64,000 bases of DNA from Zygnema cylindricum (GCA_037447655.1 JBBHKE010002929.1:176084-240083), one strand, 5' to 3'. Counted from the first letter of the stretch, positions 55,334 to 64,000 are shown. The notes: generated by a model not told the origin, from the sequence alone. Made by a program: numbers and translations.

Positions 55334-55480
55334 GTCGTTCTACAATACTCTCGTGACTTACGACAAACTACACAACCTGTACGTTACTATACCACGAGTA
55401 CCTCCAAAACCCTAATTACTACCTACAGCTAAATGAACAATGTAACACTAAATTCTAATACACTAAACGCCAACAATGTT
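55334..55480 (+). repeat. Left terminal inverted repeat
   Basis: Matches the reverse complement of 57606-57754 almost throughout, from GTCGTTCTACAATACT to GCCAACAATG. Confidence 0.8.
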
Positions 55481-55595
55481 TTTTTCCAAATATTTACAAA
55501 TTACGTCCGTACAACTAATGTTGCCGATGCTGAATCATAAAATCTAGATAAATGTTGGTTCTGTGGTACGAACATCGTGAGTGAGTACGGTGCAC

Positions 55596-55838
55596 TTACT
55601 CATTGTGGTCCCCACTTTGATCACTGCCGTCGAATAAGTTCATATCAACGTCATACATTTGATCACTCACAATTTCTTCCCAGATGTTTGGGTTAGTCTT
55701 CGTCCGTCCGATTCGTTGAACCTGCCCGTACGATTTGCGACACGAGTATGTAGGTGTCGGTTGCCACTCCAGAATATTTGCATCATTTCTTATTGTCGAC
55801 GCGTGTTCTTGCAAGTACAATAAACTTCTACATTCTAT
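55596..55838 (-). pseudogene. Unknown protein, C-terminal fragment
   Basis: An open minus-strand frame reads IECRSLLYLQEHAS, then WQPTPTYSCRKSYGQ, and ends in an acidic NLFDGSDQSGDHNE tail at a TAA. The upstream part is cut by the hairpin at 55839. A transposase C-terminus is possible from its place inside the inverted repeats, but no motif proves it. I do not recognise the family. Confidence 0.35.
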
Positions 55839-56355
55839 CTGCTACAGTCACACTATTAAAGGTCAGTATTAAAACTATCCTAGACAAAAAAATATTCTAA
55901 GTAGGTAGTCTCCTCTCACAGACCTATCTACTGAACTATAGATTTCAATTTTCAACAAGTACAAGTGCCGGAGTACTTTTTGTACACCATTTGTACAACA
56001 TGTCCAAAATAGTGACATTTGTCACATGTGGATTTGTTATCGTGCGCTCTAGAGATTTTGTTCACCCGTAAGATGTTGCCACGTGTCATCCGGAGTGGCT
56101 TCGTCCGAAAACCCCCAAAATGTCCTTCGTGCGACGCCAACACTTACCACGACCGTCTGATTAGATCAACTTTTAAAATAAGCTGTTAAAATAAATGTTG
56201 GGACCATTTATCTTGTGCAGTACTATAGTTTTTATAAGTTCTAATTTGAAATCTTTATTTTAGTAGATAGGGTTGTGAGAGGAGACTAAGTACTTAAAAT
56301 ATTTTTTTGTCTATGATAGTTTTAATACTTGCCTTTAATAGTGTGACTGTAGCAG
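55839..56355. repeat. Hairpin built from an LTR fragment
   Basis: Arms 55839-55931 and 56262-56355 are inverted copies (CTGCTACAGTCACACTATTAAAGG at the outer end, CCTATCTACT at the inner end). The roughly 330 base loop resembles the U3 region of LTR-C and LTR-A in minus orientation (AAGTACAAGTGCCGGAGTAC, CCACGTGTCATCCG). The inner part of the left arm also aligns with LTR sequence. It behaves like a MITE or an inverted LTR duplication. Confidence 0.7.
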
Positions 56356-56415
56356 ATGTTGTTCTTCAACCACCGGTGCAGGTGGAGGAGCAGCAGTAGT
56401 AGTAGAAGTAGACAT
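56356..56415 (-). pseudogene. Possible N-terminal fragment of an unknown protein
   Basis: An ATG at 56415 starts a low-complexity frame (MSTSTTTTAAPPPAPVVEEQ) running into the hairpin. It is on the same strand as, and upstream of, the 55596-55838 fragment, so the hairpin may split one gene. It is too short and simple to be sure. Confidence 0.25.
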
Positions 56416-56423
56416 GATACACT

Positions 56424-56724
56424 TCCAGAAGCTATCTAGAATCCTACCAAACAGCTATTCTTAAGTGCTCACCACTTCTTATACAAGCATCCAAACCTCA
56501 CAAAACTCCATCAGAATATAGAGTAGAATAAACACTGATTACTCCCAAAGTTATAGCACAATTGACCCGACAACACTCAAGATATAATACTCAGAAGTTT
56601 CCAAAAAACTGTCTGCAGTTTTACTACTTGGAAGTCTGGATACATTATATGTTATGTGTTCTAAGTCATATACTTGTGTTGTACCGGCAATACCAGTGTA
56701 CCTAAGAGGTACGTCAAGCTGCCA
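56424..56724. other. Stretch without recognisable features
   Basis: No coding frame or repeat is seen between the low-complexity fragment and the 11-base tandem repeat. Confidence 0.5.
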
Positions 56725-56801
56725 AGCTAATACTAAGCTACCACTGAGCTACCACTGAGCTACCACTGAGCTACCACTAAGCTACCACTGAGTTCCCACT
56801 A
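56725..56801. repeat. 11-base tandem repeat
   Basis: Seven units of AGCTACCACTG or close variants (the first is AGCTAATACTA, the last AGTTCCCACTA), exactly 11 bases apart. Confidence 0.92.
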
Positions 56802-56929
56802 AGTTGACTAGAATCGTATCTATCGCAATTGCTCTATCCTGTACAGAATCACATTAAGAATATCAGACGTTGCGTTGTCCGTACAGACCATATCAAATAT
56901 AATTGTGGTTGCCTTGTCCTGTCTGTGTT

Positions 56930-57125
56930 GCAGCTTCGCTGCTGCGTTGCTCTGCTGCTGCGTTGCTCTACTGTATAGCAGTTGCTCTGCTGTATAGCAG
57001 TTGCTCTACTGTATAGCAGTTGCGCTGCTGTATACCAGCTACGCTGCTCTGTTGTATCGCAGATGCGCTGCTCTGTCTGTGTAGCAGCTACGTTGCTTTG
57101 TCTATAAAGCAGTTGCGCTGCTCTA
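56930..57125. repeat. CTGC-rich minisatellite (TATAGCAGTTGCTCTGC type)
   Basis: Degenerate tandem units, clearest as TGTATAGCAGTTGCTCTGC near 56975-57040 with a period near 21-23 bases, preceded by GCTGCGTTGCTCT copies. The minus-strand frame of 100 codons here is a by-product of the repeat. Confidence 0.85.
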
Positions 57126-57157
57126 AGACTGAAAGCTTTCCAAAAAGACAACAGTTT

Positions 57158-57613
57158 CTAACACAAATTTGAGTTTGTGCTAACAAATATATTTGTAATA
57201 AACATCGTTTATTGTTCGCGGTCACAAAAAGATGTAAAACAAACTCTGAACCATGTTTGTAACTCAAGTTTGTGTTTTCGCTAACATCAATAGTGGTAAG
57301 AAACTCTTTACATTGTTAAAGCTCACAAAAATAGTTAAAAATACCTTAAACTATGTTTCTAACACAAATTTGAGTTTGTGCTAACAAATATATTTGAATT
57401 AAACATCGTTTATTGTTCGTCGCCTCGAAAAGAGGGAAAATAAACTCACAACCATGTTTCTAACTCAAATTTGTGTTTTCGCTAACAACAATAGTGGTAA
57501 GAAACTCTTTACATTGTTAACGCTCACAAAAATAGTTAAAAAAAACCTTAAACCATGTGTCTAACACAAATTTGAGTTTGTGCTAACAAATATATTTTTA
57601 ATAAACATCATTG
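57158..57613. repeat. Satellite-like tandem repeat, 201-202 base dimeric unit
   Basis: CTAACACAAATTTGAGTTTG occurs at 57158, 57359 and 57561 (spacing 201 and 202). Each unit contains two related halves of about 100 bases: the second half starts GTAACTCAAGTTTGTG or CTAACTCAAATTTGTG and has CGCTAACA.CAATAGTGG in place of TGCTAACAAATATATTT. About 2.25 dimers (4.5 monomers) are present. Confidence 0.88.
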
Positions 57614-57754
57614 TTGGCATTTCGTGCATTAGAATTTAGTGTTACATTGTTCATTTAGCCGCAAATAGTAATTAGGGTTTTGGAGGTACTCTTGGGTACA
57701 ATAACGTACAGGTTGTGTAGTTTGTCGTAAGTCAGGATAGTACTGTAGTACAAC
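57606..57754 (-). repeat. Right terminal inverted repeat
   Basis: Inverted copy of 55334-55480, ending AGTACTGTAGTACAAC at its outer edge. Confidence 0.8.
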
Positions 57755-57962
57755 CACCCGAATTAGTATGACCAGAAGAATCTCCATAGTAAGCTCCTCC
57801 AAAGCCAGGTGGCGGACATCTCACTTGTCCCGAAACAATTCCCCATAAGTGTTTCTCAAAAAGCAATCCCGCCATTGTAAACTCCCAATAGGTGAAGTCT
57901 GTTCCATCGAACATAGGCACCCTAGATGGGGGGCCCATAACCTGAAACTTTGAGACCTCCAT
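57755..57962 (-). pseudogene. Element C1: gag, N-terminal fragment
   Basis: Starts MEVSKFQVMGPPSRVPMFDG at 57962, inside LTR-C, and reads on to LLFEKHLWGIVSGQVRCPPPGFGGAYYGDSS before being cut by the inverted-repeat segment. It is nearly identical in design to the gag of C2. The rest of C1 is missing. Confidence 0.82.
57931..57942 (-). other. Half-tRNA primer-binding site, C1
   Basis: GGTTATGGGCCC on the minus strand directly after the LTR. The following CCC replaces ACC, so the match is 12 bases. Confidence 0.8.
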
Positions 57963-59114
57963 TGGCCCTCAGAGTAAGCAGATCCAAAAGAAGCTAATCT
58001 AGATAGTGCCGACTCCAAGTTGATATAAACCCAAATGACTGACCCCTTGATAGTCAAAACCCCAATATAGATTCACCCCTGTGAAATAACACTTTCTGTG
58101 TGCTCAGTTCCACCACAAAATGCAAAGTTAGAATATGAGATTTGGACACATTCACCCACTTTGACTTTCCCTTAGAAATGCAGCCACCCTGGCACACAAA
58201 AACTTTGACCAACTACACCTTTATGTAGCGTGGACTCCCCTGAGTTCGGTGCAAAAAGCATCACTGAAAATGGTCAAGTAAATTGATAGTTATTGCTGGC
58301 CAAAGTTTGCCATTTATACAAAGTGCTCTCTTGGAGAGGCAGCTACTTGCCCAAAATTTTCTAAGTCCTATTCCCTCTCTAAAACTCTATCTACTGAAGT
58401 ACGACACCAATCAAATTACTTTGTCGTACAGAAAAGTATAGGTGGCGGTGTACTTTCTCTACGGCCATTGTACGACATCGCCAAAATGTTGACACGTGTC
58501 AAATCAGGATTAGTTCCTGTAATCTCCGAAATTCCTGTAGTCCAATGTTATCACGCCACGTGTCATCTAACGTGGCAAATACCGTAAAACGCCAAAAGTA
58601 CCTTTTCCGTGATCGCGGCGCCTATCGCGGCCGTCCGATCAAAACCGGTTATAATCCTAGCCGCTGAAATTCGACGCGCAGTATTTGTTTCGCTTTGAAA
58701 CAAATGCGCGGTATCCGTTCTTTCCGCGTACCGTACTGCGTACTAAATCAAACTGTATCTATGCACTAAGTATCTATTCGCTGTTAAACGAATTAATCTA
58801 CATGTAACAATTTATATATTTATCAAATCCAATACATGCTAATATGTATCTTAGGCCTAACGGTTAGAGCTAACGTCTAAATGAAATTGACAGACGGCAA
58901 GTACCAGGATCAATTCTTGGGTCCGTCAATAAACTTTTAGTATATATCTAATCCACCCCATGTCTTCTCTAGTGAGCATAAGGCAGCCATGGCTCTAGCT
59001 CTCTGTCAAGCCTTCAGTGACTACAACAAGTGTGGGGGCTTGGAGAAGGGAGTCACGGACAGACTGCCTTTGCTCTTTTTCTATAAAGACCTAGAAAATA
59101 CTCAAATTTCAACA
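57943..59114 (-). repeat. LTR-C shared by C1 and C2
   Basis: 1,172 bases with TGTTGAAATTTGAG at the right end and CAAAGTTTCA at the left end. It is followed on the left by a PBS and gag (so it is the 5' LTR of C1) and preceded on the right by a polypurine tract (so it is the 3' LTR of C2). A TATAAATG box lies at 58311-58318. Confidence 0.92.
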
Positions 59115-59124
59115 CTCCCCTTAT
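59115..59124 (-). other. Polypurine tract, C2
   Basis: The minus strand reads ATAAGGGGAG directly before the LTR, the same tract as in the A family. Confidence 0.85.
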
Positions 59125-59177
59125 TTTCTTGGTTACTTTTTCAACTCTTTCAAACAAATAAACAAACACTCTTTCCC

Positions 59178-59980
59178 CTATTTCCTTTTTCTTTTCCTTT
59201 TATAAAACTTAAGAAAAATACTCTCGTATTTAAAACAGTGCATTAGATGAACTGAAATAATAATTGCATCACACATTTCATTTAGCACCTCACTTATCAT
59301 AAATCCGATCAAAGATTTTATACACCTCCTCTCTTTTTCATCCAACCAGAATCTACTTTCCCCTTTGCATTTCCAAGAGTCAGCCCCATCCCCAACCTGT
59401 AACACATATCCGGATGATAACCCTTTTACAGGCATATCTTCACAAGTGACATCACACCAAGTAGTGATGTCAAATCCATCCACCCCCAAATATCCCCCAA
59501 AAACACTCGTCCCCACAAAGTTCCTCATAAGATCTACATCTTTCGTACTCATATTTTTATCCATGAAAATTACCCCATTTTCAGAACTTCCATCACTCTC
59601 TCCCATGGAATTCTTTCAACTATTACTTTCTAATTTAATTCCCAATAAATATTTCTTCTCCCCTAAACCTTTAATCAAATATTTCACTTCTCCCCTATCC
59701 TTTAAAACCTCTTCGAGTTACACTTCTCCCATTTCCTCGGAATCCGTTGAAGTCTCCCTTTCCGACCAGTTTTCTGTTTCCGTATTATCTATAAAATTAT
59801 CCTTATTAATTTTATCTTTCCCGAATTCACTTATGGATCTTAGAACTGACTTTCTCATTTCTAAGTCATACACTCTACACTCCTCGACATCCTCAAGTAC
59901 CTCCTCTCTCTTTACTTCCCTTATACCTCCAAAAGCACACTGTTGCTTTTGTGCAAATACTGTGTGCTTTTCTCTCTTTC
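59178..59980 (-). pseudogene. Element C2: residual pol pieces joined together
   Basis: The order of copia landmarks is kept but the catalytic domains between them are gone. QKQQCAFGGI (just before protease) leads directly to ECRVYDLEMRKSVL (just after the integrase core). An acidic linker follows, then KYLLGIKLES (RT, after YVDD), then NGVIFMDKNMSTKDVDLMRNF, and finally RNase H-like DITTWCDVTCEDMPVKGLSSGYVLQVGDG with the Glu block lost. Two stops and frameshifts occur. It can have no polymerase or integrase activity. Confidence 0.7.
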
Positions 59981-60213
59981 ATATACTACTAATCCGGAGA
60001 AGCTCTAAAATATCTTCATCCTCTTTCTCCTCTTCCCCTTCTTCCTCCTCATCCACATTCCAACTTCTAAGTTTTTCCAAACAAGGGCATTCCTCCATAT
60101 AATGACCCGGTTCCCTACAAAAGAAGCAAATCCCCTTTTTCAAAGCTCCCCTTTCTTTTCCTCTCACTCTCTTTCCACCAAAGTTCCGATAAGGTTTACC
60201 TTTGTCTTTGTTT

Positions 60214-60312
60214 CTCTTATCACGCTTCCGCTCGTCACCACCGTTCCTCTCATCACGCTTCCGCTCGTCACCGCCGTTCCTCTCATCACGCTTCCGCCAA
60301 TCACCACCAGCT
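60214..60312. repeat. 33-base tandem repeat in C2 gag
   Basis: Three units start at 60214, 60247 and 60280 (CTCTCATCACGCTTCCGC..), encoding an 11-residue basic/acidic repeat RKRDERNGGDE just before the zinc knuckle. The period is a multiple of three, so the frame is kept. Confidence 0.9.
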
Positions 60313-61088
60313 GCAAATGCACTGACCTTGTCCCTTCCCCTACGAAGCTCAAAAGTGCTTTCCATCACAAAAATTATCCCCATGGTAAAGCTCCAAGTCC
60401 ATGAGGAGCCATCCATTGCCTGCATTGACAAATGATGTTTTCGTACTCATTTGGGAGTTTCATAAGTAGTATATTAATCTTACTCTCCTCAGATTCTACA
60501 TATCCCGCACTAGTAAGCTCAACATATAACGCAACAATATCATTGCAAAACTCTATTATGCTACCGCCTTTATAAACGTAGGCCTCTATTTCCTGTTTTA
60601 CTAATTGCTGCCTTTGAATAGTTTTACTCTTATAAATCTGAATTAGTGCTTCCCATATCTGTGAAAACTTGGTTAGAATTAAAAGAGTGATAGCTATCGA
60701 CTTAGACACATATCTAAGTATGAGATGTTTTGCTATAGTGTTTTTGTATTCCAATATTTTCCTGTCATTTTCTTCAGTTTTAATCCCTATATGTGGTACC
60801 ATAGCTGAGAGCCTAGCTCCCCTCACCATAGGTGTCCGTTTTTCCTTCTCCCTTATTTCCCCATCCACGGAAAGATTTTTCCCTTCACCTTCCGTTGCAT
60901 CTGAACTTTGGTTGATATTCTTGGTAGCCTCAGATGAATCTCTATAGTAAGCTCCTCCAACACCAGGTGGTAGACATCTCACTTGTCCCGAAACAATTCC
61001 CCATAAGTTCTTCTCAAAAAGCAATCTTGCCATTGTAAACTCCCAATAAGTGAAGTCTATTCCATCGAACATAGGCACCCTAGATGGT

Positions 61089-61100
61089 GGGCCCATAACT
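61089..61100 (-). other. Primer-binding site, C2
   Basis: The minus strand reads AGTTATGGGCCCACC directly after the LTR; the first base is A instead of G. Confidence 0.8.
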
Positions 61101-62272
61101 TGAAACTCTGAGACCTCCATTGGCCCTCAGAGTATGCACATCCAAAAGAAGCTAATCTAGATAGTGCCTACTCCAAGTTAATATAAACCGAAGTGACTGA
61201 CCCCTTGACACTCAGAACCCCAATATAAATTCACCACTGTGAAATAACACTTTTTGTGTGCTCAGTTCCACCACAGAATGCAAAGTTAGAATATGAGATT
61301 TGGACACATTCACCCACTTTGACTTTCCCTTAGAAATGCAGCCACCCTGGAAGACAAAAACTCTGACTGACTACACTTCTTTGTAGCGCGGACTCCCCTG
61401 AGTCCGCAGCAAAAAGAATCACTGAAAATGGTCAAGTAAATTGATAGTTATGGCTGGCCATAGTTTGCCTTTTATACAAGGTGCTCTCTGGGAGAGGCAG
61501 CTACTTACCCAAAATTTTCTAAGTCCTATTCCCTCTCTAAAACTCTATCTAATGAAGTACGACACCAATCAAATTACTGTGTCGTACAGAAAAGTACAGG
61601 TGCCGGTGTACTTTCTGTAAGGCCATTGTACGATATCGCCAAAATGTCGACACGTGTCAAATCACGATTAATTCCTGTAATCTCCGAAATTCCCGTAATC
61701 CAATGTTATCACGCCACGTGTCATCTGAAGTGGGAAATACTGTAAAACGCCAAAAGTACCTTTACCGTGATCGCGGCGCCTATCGCGGCCGTCCGATCAA
61801 AACCGGCTATAATCCTAGCCGCTGAAATTCGACGCGCACTATTTGCTTCGGTATCGAAACAAATGCGCGGTATCCAATCTGTCAGCGTACCGTACTGCGT
61901 ACTAAATCAAACTGTATCTATGCACTAAGTATCTATTCGCTGTTAAACGAATTAATCTACATGTAACAATTTATATATTTATCAAATCCAATACATTCTA
62001 ATATGTATCCTAGGCCAAACGGTTACAGCTAACGTCTAAATAAAATTGACGGACGACAGGTACCAGGATCAAATCTTGAGTCCGTCAATAAACTTTTAGT
62101 ATATATCGTATCCACCCCATGTCTTCTCTAGTGAGCATTAGGCAGCCATGGCTCTAGCTCCCTATCAAGCCTTCAGTGACTACAACTAGTGTGGGGGCTT
62201 GGAGAAGGGAGTCACGACAGACTGCCTTTGCTCTTTTTCTATAAAGACCTAGAAAATACTCAAATATCAACA
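61101..62272 (-). repeat. LTR-C, 5' copy of C2
   Basis: 1,172 bases, the same length as the other LTR-C. In the first 200 bases at the inner end I count roughly a dozen differences between the two copies. Confidence 0.92.
61468..61476 (-). promoter_or_regulatory. TATA box, LTR-C of C2
   Basis: TATAAAAGG on the minus strand, preceded by CTCTCCCAGAGAGCACC. It is the best TATA box of the window and aligns with the TACAAAAGG of LTR-A. Confidence 0.65.
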
Positions 62273-62873
62273 CCGAGCTTGCTGCCATATATTCTGACTC
62301 CATCGTCGATTGTGCCGTGACCTTTTGAAGTTTGCTTCTCGAACAGCAAGTCCCATTCCCAATTTGAAAAACGAATTGCGTGGTGGATTTTCAACTTGGC
62401 ATGTCGCAATAGCTTGCATCACTCCATGTTTACAACTTCGCTTCTCCTCTGCCTAGTGTGAGTTTGAGGTCTTCGTTCCTACCAAGTATCTTAAAACTCT
62501 TCTAACTGCATCACGATCAGATTTTCTCGGATTCTCTAGACATTTGCTTAGTACCCCAACTGCTGCAGCAATATCCAGACGAGTACGGTTCATGATATAT
62601 ATTAAGCTTCCCACTATCTGTTTGTAAGGTATCAGTGTCATAGGATCATCCTCCCCTGACTCAAAAATTTCACTGACAATAACACCCAGTTCTGTTTCTT
62701 TCCCCTGTAACTTATGCCGAACTCCATTGGTGTTACACATCCTTTTGCCCCTCGCATTCCATATTCATCTAACATGTTTCCAATAGCCTCTTTTTGAGTC
62801 AATTTTATTAATCTTTTTTTTGTGTCCCTCTCTACCTAAATACCCAAAATACATATTGCCTCATGTAGAAATT
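62273..62873 (-). pseudogene. Element G: copia RT end and RNase H fragment
   Basis: The 62740-62453 frame reads GEDDPMTLIPYKQIVGSLIYIMNRTRLDIAAAVGVLSKCLENP and RVLRYLVGTK, the block between RT and RNase H. Other frames add DASYCDMPS and SKLQKVTAQSTMESEYMAAS (RNase H, with catalytic Asp and Glu). It is cut on the left by LTR-C and on the right by LTR-A. Sequence and spacing differ from A, B and C, so it is a separate copia family or an older copy. Confidence 0.82.
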
Positions 62874-63704
62874 AATGGTCTTTTAAAGTATTTTCTAGGT
62901 CGAAATAAAAATAAGAAAAAAGTCGAGGCAGTCTACCTCTAACTTCTCTCTCCAACTCTCAAACTTGTTGTAGTCACTGAGAAATTGGAGAGGGAGCTAG
63001 AGCCATGGCTACCTAGGCTATCCAAAGGTTTAAGGGAAAATATATATAAGTTATGGGTTTATCTACTAAAAGATATGTGCCGGCCAGAGGATTTGATCCT
63101 GGTACCTACCGGCCGGCAGACAGCCGGTAGCCGTTAACCTTAGCAGTTAAGTCTAGAAGTAGTGTTACCTACTATATGGTTTGATAATTATTTAAACATT
63201 TATACAAAGGATAGTTCATTTAACTGTAACTGTTTACGGGAGATATATATCCAGTATTTTAAAAGTACGGATTCCGGTACAGATAAGAAACCAATACCGC
63301 GCATTTATTTCTTTAGTGAAACGAATACCGCGCATGTATTTATTACGCCTACGATTAAATGTGAATTTAATCGGACGGCGAGAATTAAAGCCAAGATTGC
63401 GGAAGAGGATTTCAGGGGTTTGTGGTCATCGCCACATCGGATGACACGTGGCGGAATGACATTGGATCGCGGCATCTCCGAGGATTAAGGGAGCGAATCC
63501 GGACATACCACGTGTCGACATTTAGGCCATGTCAAACAGTGTCCATACATAAAGTACACTGGCAGCTGTACTTTTGTGTACGAAACTGAAATGTGATTGG
63601 CTCCGTTCATCACTAGATAGAGTCTGTGAGAGAGATAGGACTTATAAAAATTAGAAGATAGGACCCTCTCTCCCAGTGAGCTTCTGTACAAAAGGTCAAC
63701 TTTG
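62874..63704 (+). repeat. LTR-A, plus strand, interrupted
   Basis: Starts TGTAGAAATTAATGG inside element G (flank CCTCA) and runs through the promoter region to GGTCAACTTTGACC, where a minus-strand LTR-A begins. Confidence 0.9.
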
Positions 63705-64000
63705 ACCTGTAACTCTCAGACCTCCATAGGACCTCAGAGTAGGCAGCTCACACGAAGCCTCTAGGATAACCCTGACCACTTTGTGTTTCAGCAAGAATAA
63801 CTGCCACCCTGGAAAACAAAAAGTCTGACCACCTTCACCCTTGTAAAGGCAAGACTCCCCTAAGTCTATAGCAAAAAGAATCTGTGAATTTGCTCCCCTG
63901 AGCAGTAAGTTATGAAAGGTCAAAGTTGACCTTTTGTACAGAAGCTCTCTGGGAGAGAGGGTCCAATCTATCAAATTTTTCTAAGTCCTATCTCTCTCTA
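63705..64000 (-). repeat. LTR-A, minus strand, runs off the window
   Basis: Begins TGTAACTCTCAGACC (inner LTR end, reversed) and continues beyond the right edge. No PBS lies at its inner end, so it is a solo LTR or the 3' end of an inverted element inserted in the plus-strand LTR. Confidence 0.85.

Larger units (their letters stand above)
55334..57754. mobile_element. Segment with long terminal inverted repeats (candidate DNA transposon)
   Basis: Left arm 55334-55480 and right arm 57606-57754 are inverted copies, with shared runs such as CTTACGACAAACTACACAAC and AATGAACAATGTAACACTAA. Between them lie two short minus-strand coding remnants, an LTR-like hairpin, three tandem repeats and AT-rich sequence. 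Long inverted arms suggest a Mutator-like or foldback element. I found no clear target duplication, and the gag of C1 does not resume on the left, so a simple insertion is not shown. Confidence 0.55.
59979..61120 (-). pseudogene. Element C2: gag with zinc knuckle
   Basis: MEVSEFQVMGPPSRVPMFDG starts at 61120 inside the LTR; the frame is open for 248 codons. It contains TYWEFTMARLLFEKNLWGIVSG, a long charged linker (residues about 65-115), KHLILRYVSKSIAITLLI (capsid), VKQEIEAYVYKGGSIIEFCND and KINILLMKLPNEYENII. A frameshift near 60400-60430 leads to a 150-codon frame with an RKRDERNGGDE repeat and a perfect knuckle CFFCREPGHYMEEC, ending in acidic residues. One frameshift is the only visible break, so this gag is well preserved compared with the missing pol. 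Confidence 0.85.
57943..62272 (-). mobile_element. Element C2: shortened copia element
   Basis: LTRs 57943-59114 and 61101-62272 (both 1,172 bases) enclose an internal region of only 1,986 bases with PBS, gag, zinc knuckle, pieces of pol and a polypurine tract. Protease, most of integrase and the catalytic RT are missing, so it is non-autonomous. Confidence 0.88.

Noticed and set aside
56849-57151. A 100-codon Q/T-rich minus-strand frame
   Set aside because: It is produced by the CTGC-rich minisatellite; its repeated peptides follow the DNA repeat.
56725-57613. A CRISPR-like array
   Set aside because: The repeats are contiguous tandem units without unique spacers of constant length, and the genome is eukaryotic.
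59365-60102. A 245-codon plus-strand open frame, the second longest of the window's plus-strand frames in this area
   Set aside because: It is antisense to the C2 pol remnant and gag, and its serine-rich composition (SSSTSSLF, SSSFSSSPSSSSS) is what the complement of acidic coding sequence gives.

Overview
This window is a repeat-dense stretch of a eukaryotic, most likely land-plant, genome. I see no intact host gene. Nearly everything is LTR retrotransposon sequence, mostly Ty1/copia, inserted one inside another and decayed by stops, frameshifts and deletions. The plant assignment rests on the primer-binding sites: about 15 bases match the anticodon arm of plant initiator tRNA-Met as I recall it (GGTGGGCCCATAACC). 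Copia pol sequence of plant type, and LTRs carrying ACGTG G-boxes and TTGACC W-boxes, fit this. The species cannot be told from the sequence.

I name the families A to G. A, B, C, D and E are elements whose Gag start codon lies inside the LTR and whose half-tRNA PBS is read as Gag codons. F is a Ty3/gypsy-like element that lacks this layout, and G is a copia pol fragment. LTR lengths are about 1.05 kb (A), 1.0 kb (B), 1.17 kb (C) and 0.95-1.35 kb (D); E is partial.

Layout. 1-3532: minus-strand copia element E, running off the left edge. 3533-7390: plus-strand element D, which carries only gag. 7391-33439: minus-strand gypsy-like element F, the matrix for several insertions. Inside F lies B1 (9940-28334, target duplication TAGTG). 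Inside B1 lies A1 (12865-24881, GTCCT). Inside A1 lie a solo LTR-A (12968-14015, CAAAC) and the inverted element A6 (17176-24308). Inside A6 lies a solo LTR-D (18471-19821, ATTAT). F also holds a solo LTR-B (29641-30647, GGTGG) and a degenerate LTR-D (about 31608-32676). A2 (33445-46358, AAATG) contains the younger A3 (35233-41676, ATCCG), the most complete element here. 46799-50140 is truncated A4 and 50141-55010 is truncated B2, both minus strand. 55334-57754 is a segment with about 147 bp terminal inverted repeats, holding minisatellites and a roughly 201 bp satellite. 57755-62272 is a C-family tandem (partial gag, LTR, internal, LTR). 62273-62873 is a fragment of copia element G. 62874-64000 is a pair of LTR-A copies in opposite orientation.

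How the parts would have worked: each copia element encoded Gag (capsid plus CCHC zinc knuckle), aspartic protease, integrase, reverse transcriptase and RNase H in that order, transcribed from the 5' LTR and primed by a half tRNA. None of the copies is intact. A3 and A2 keep every domain but have stops, frameshifts and, in A2, a lost start codon. D and C2 keep gag but lack a functional pol, so they could only have moved using enzymes from relatives.
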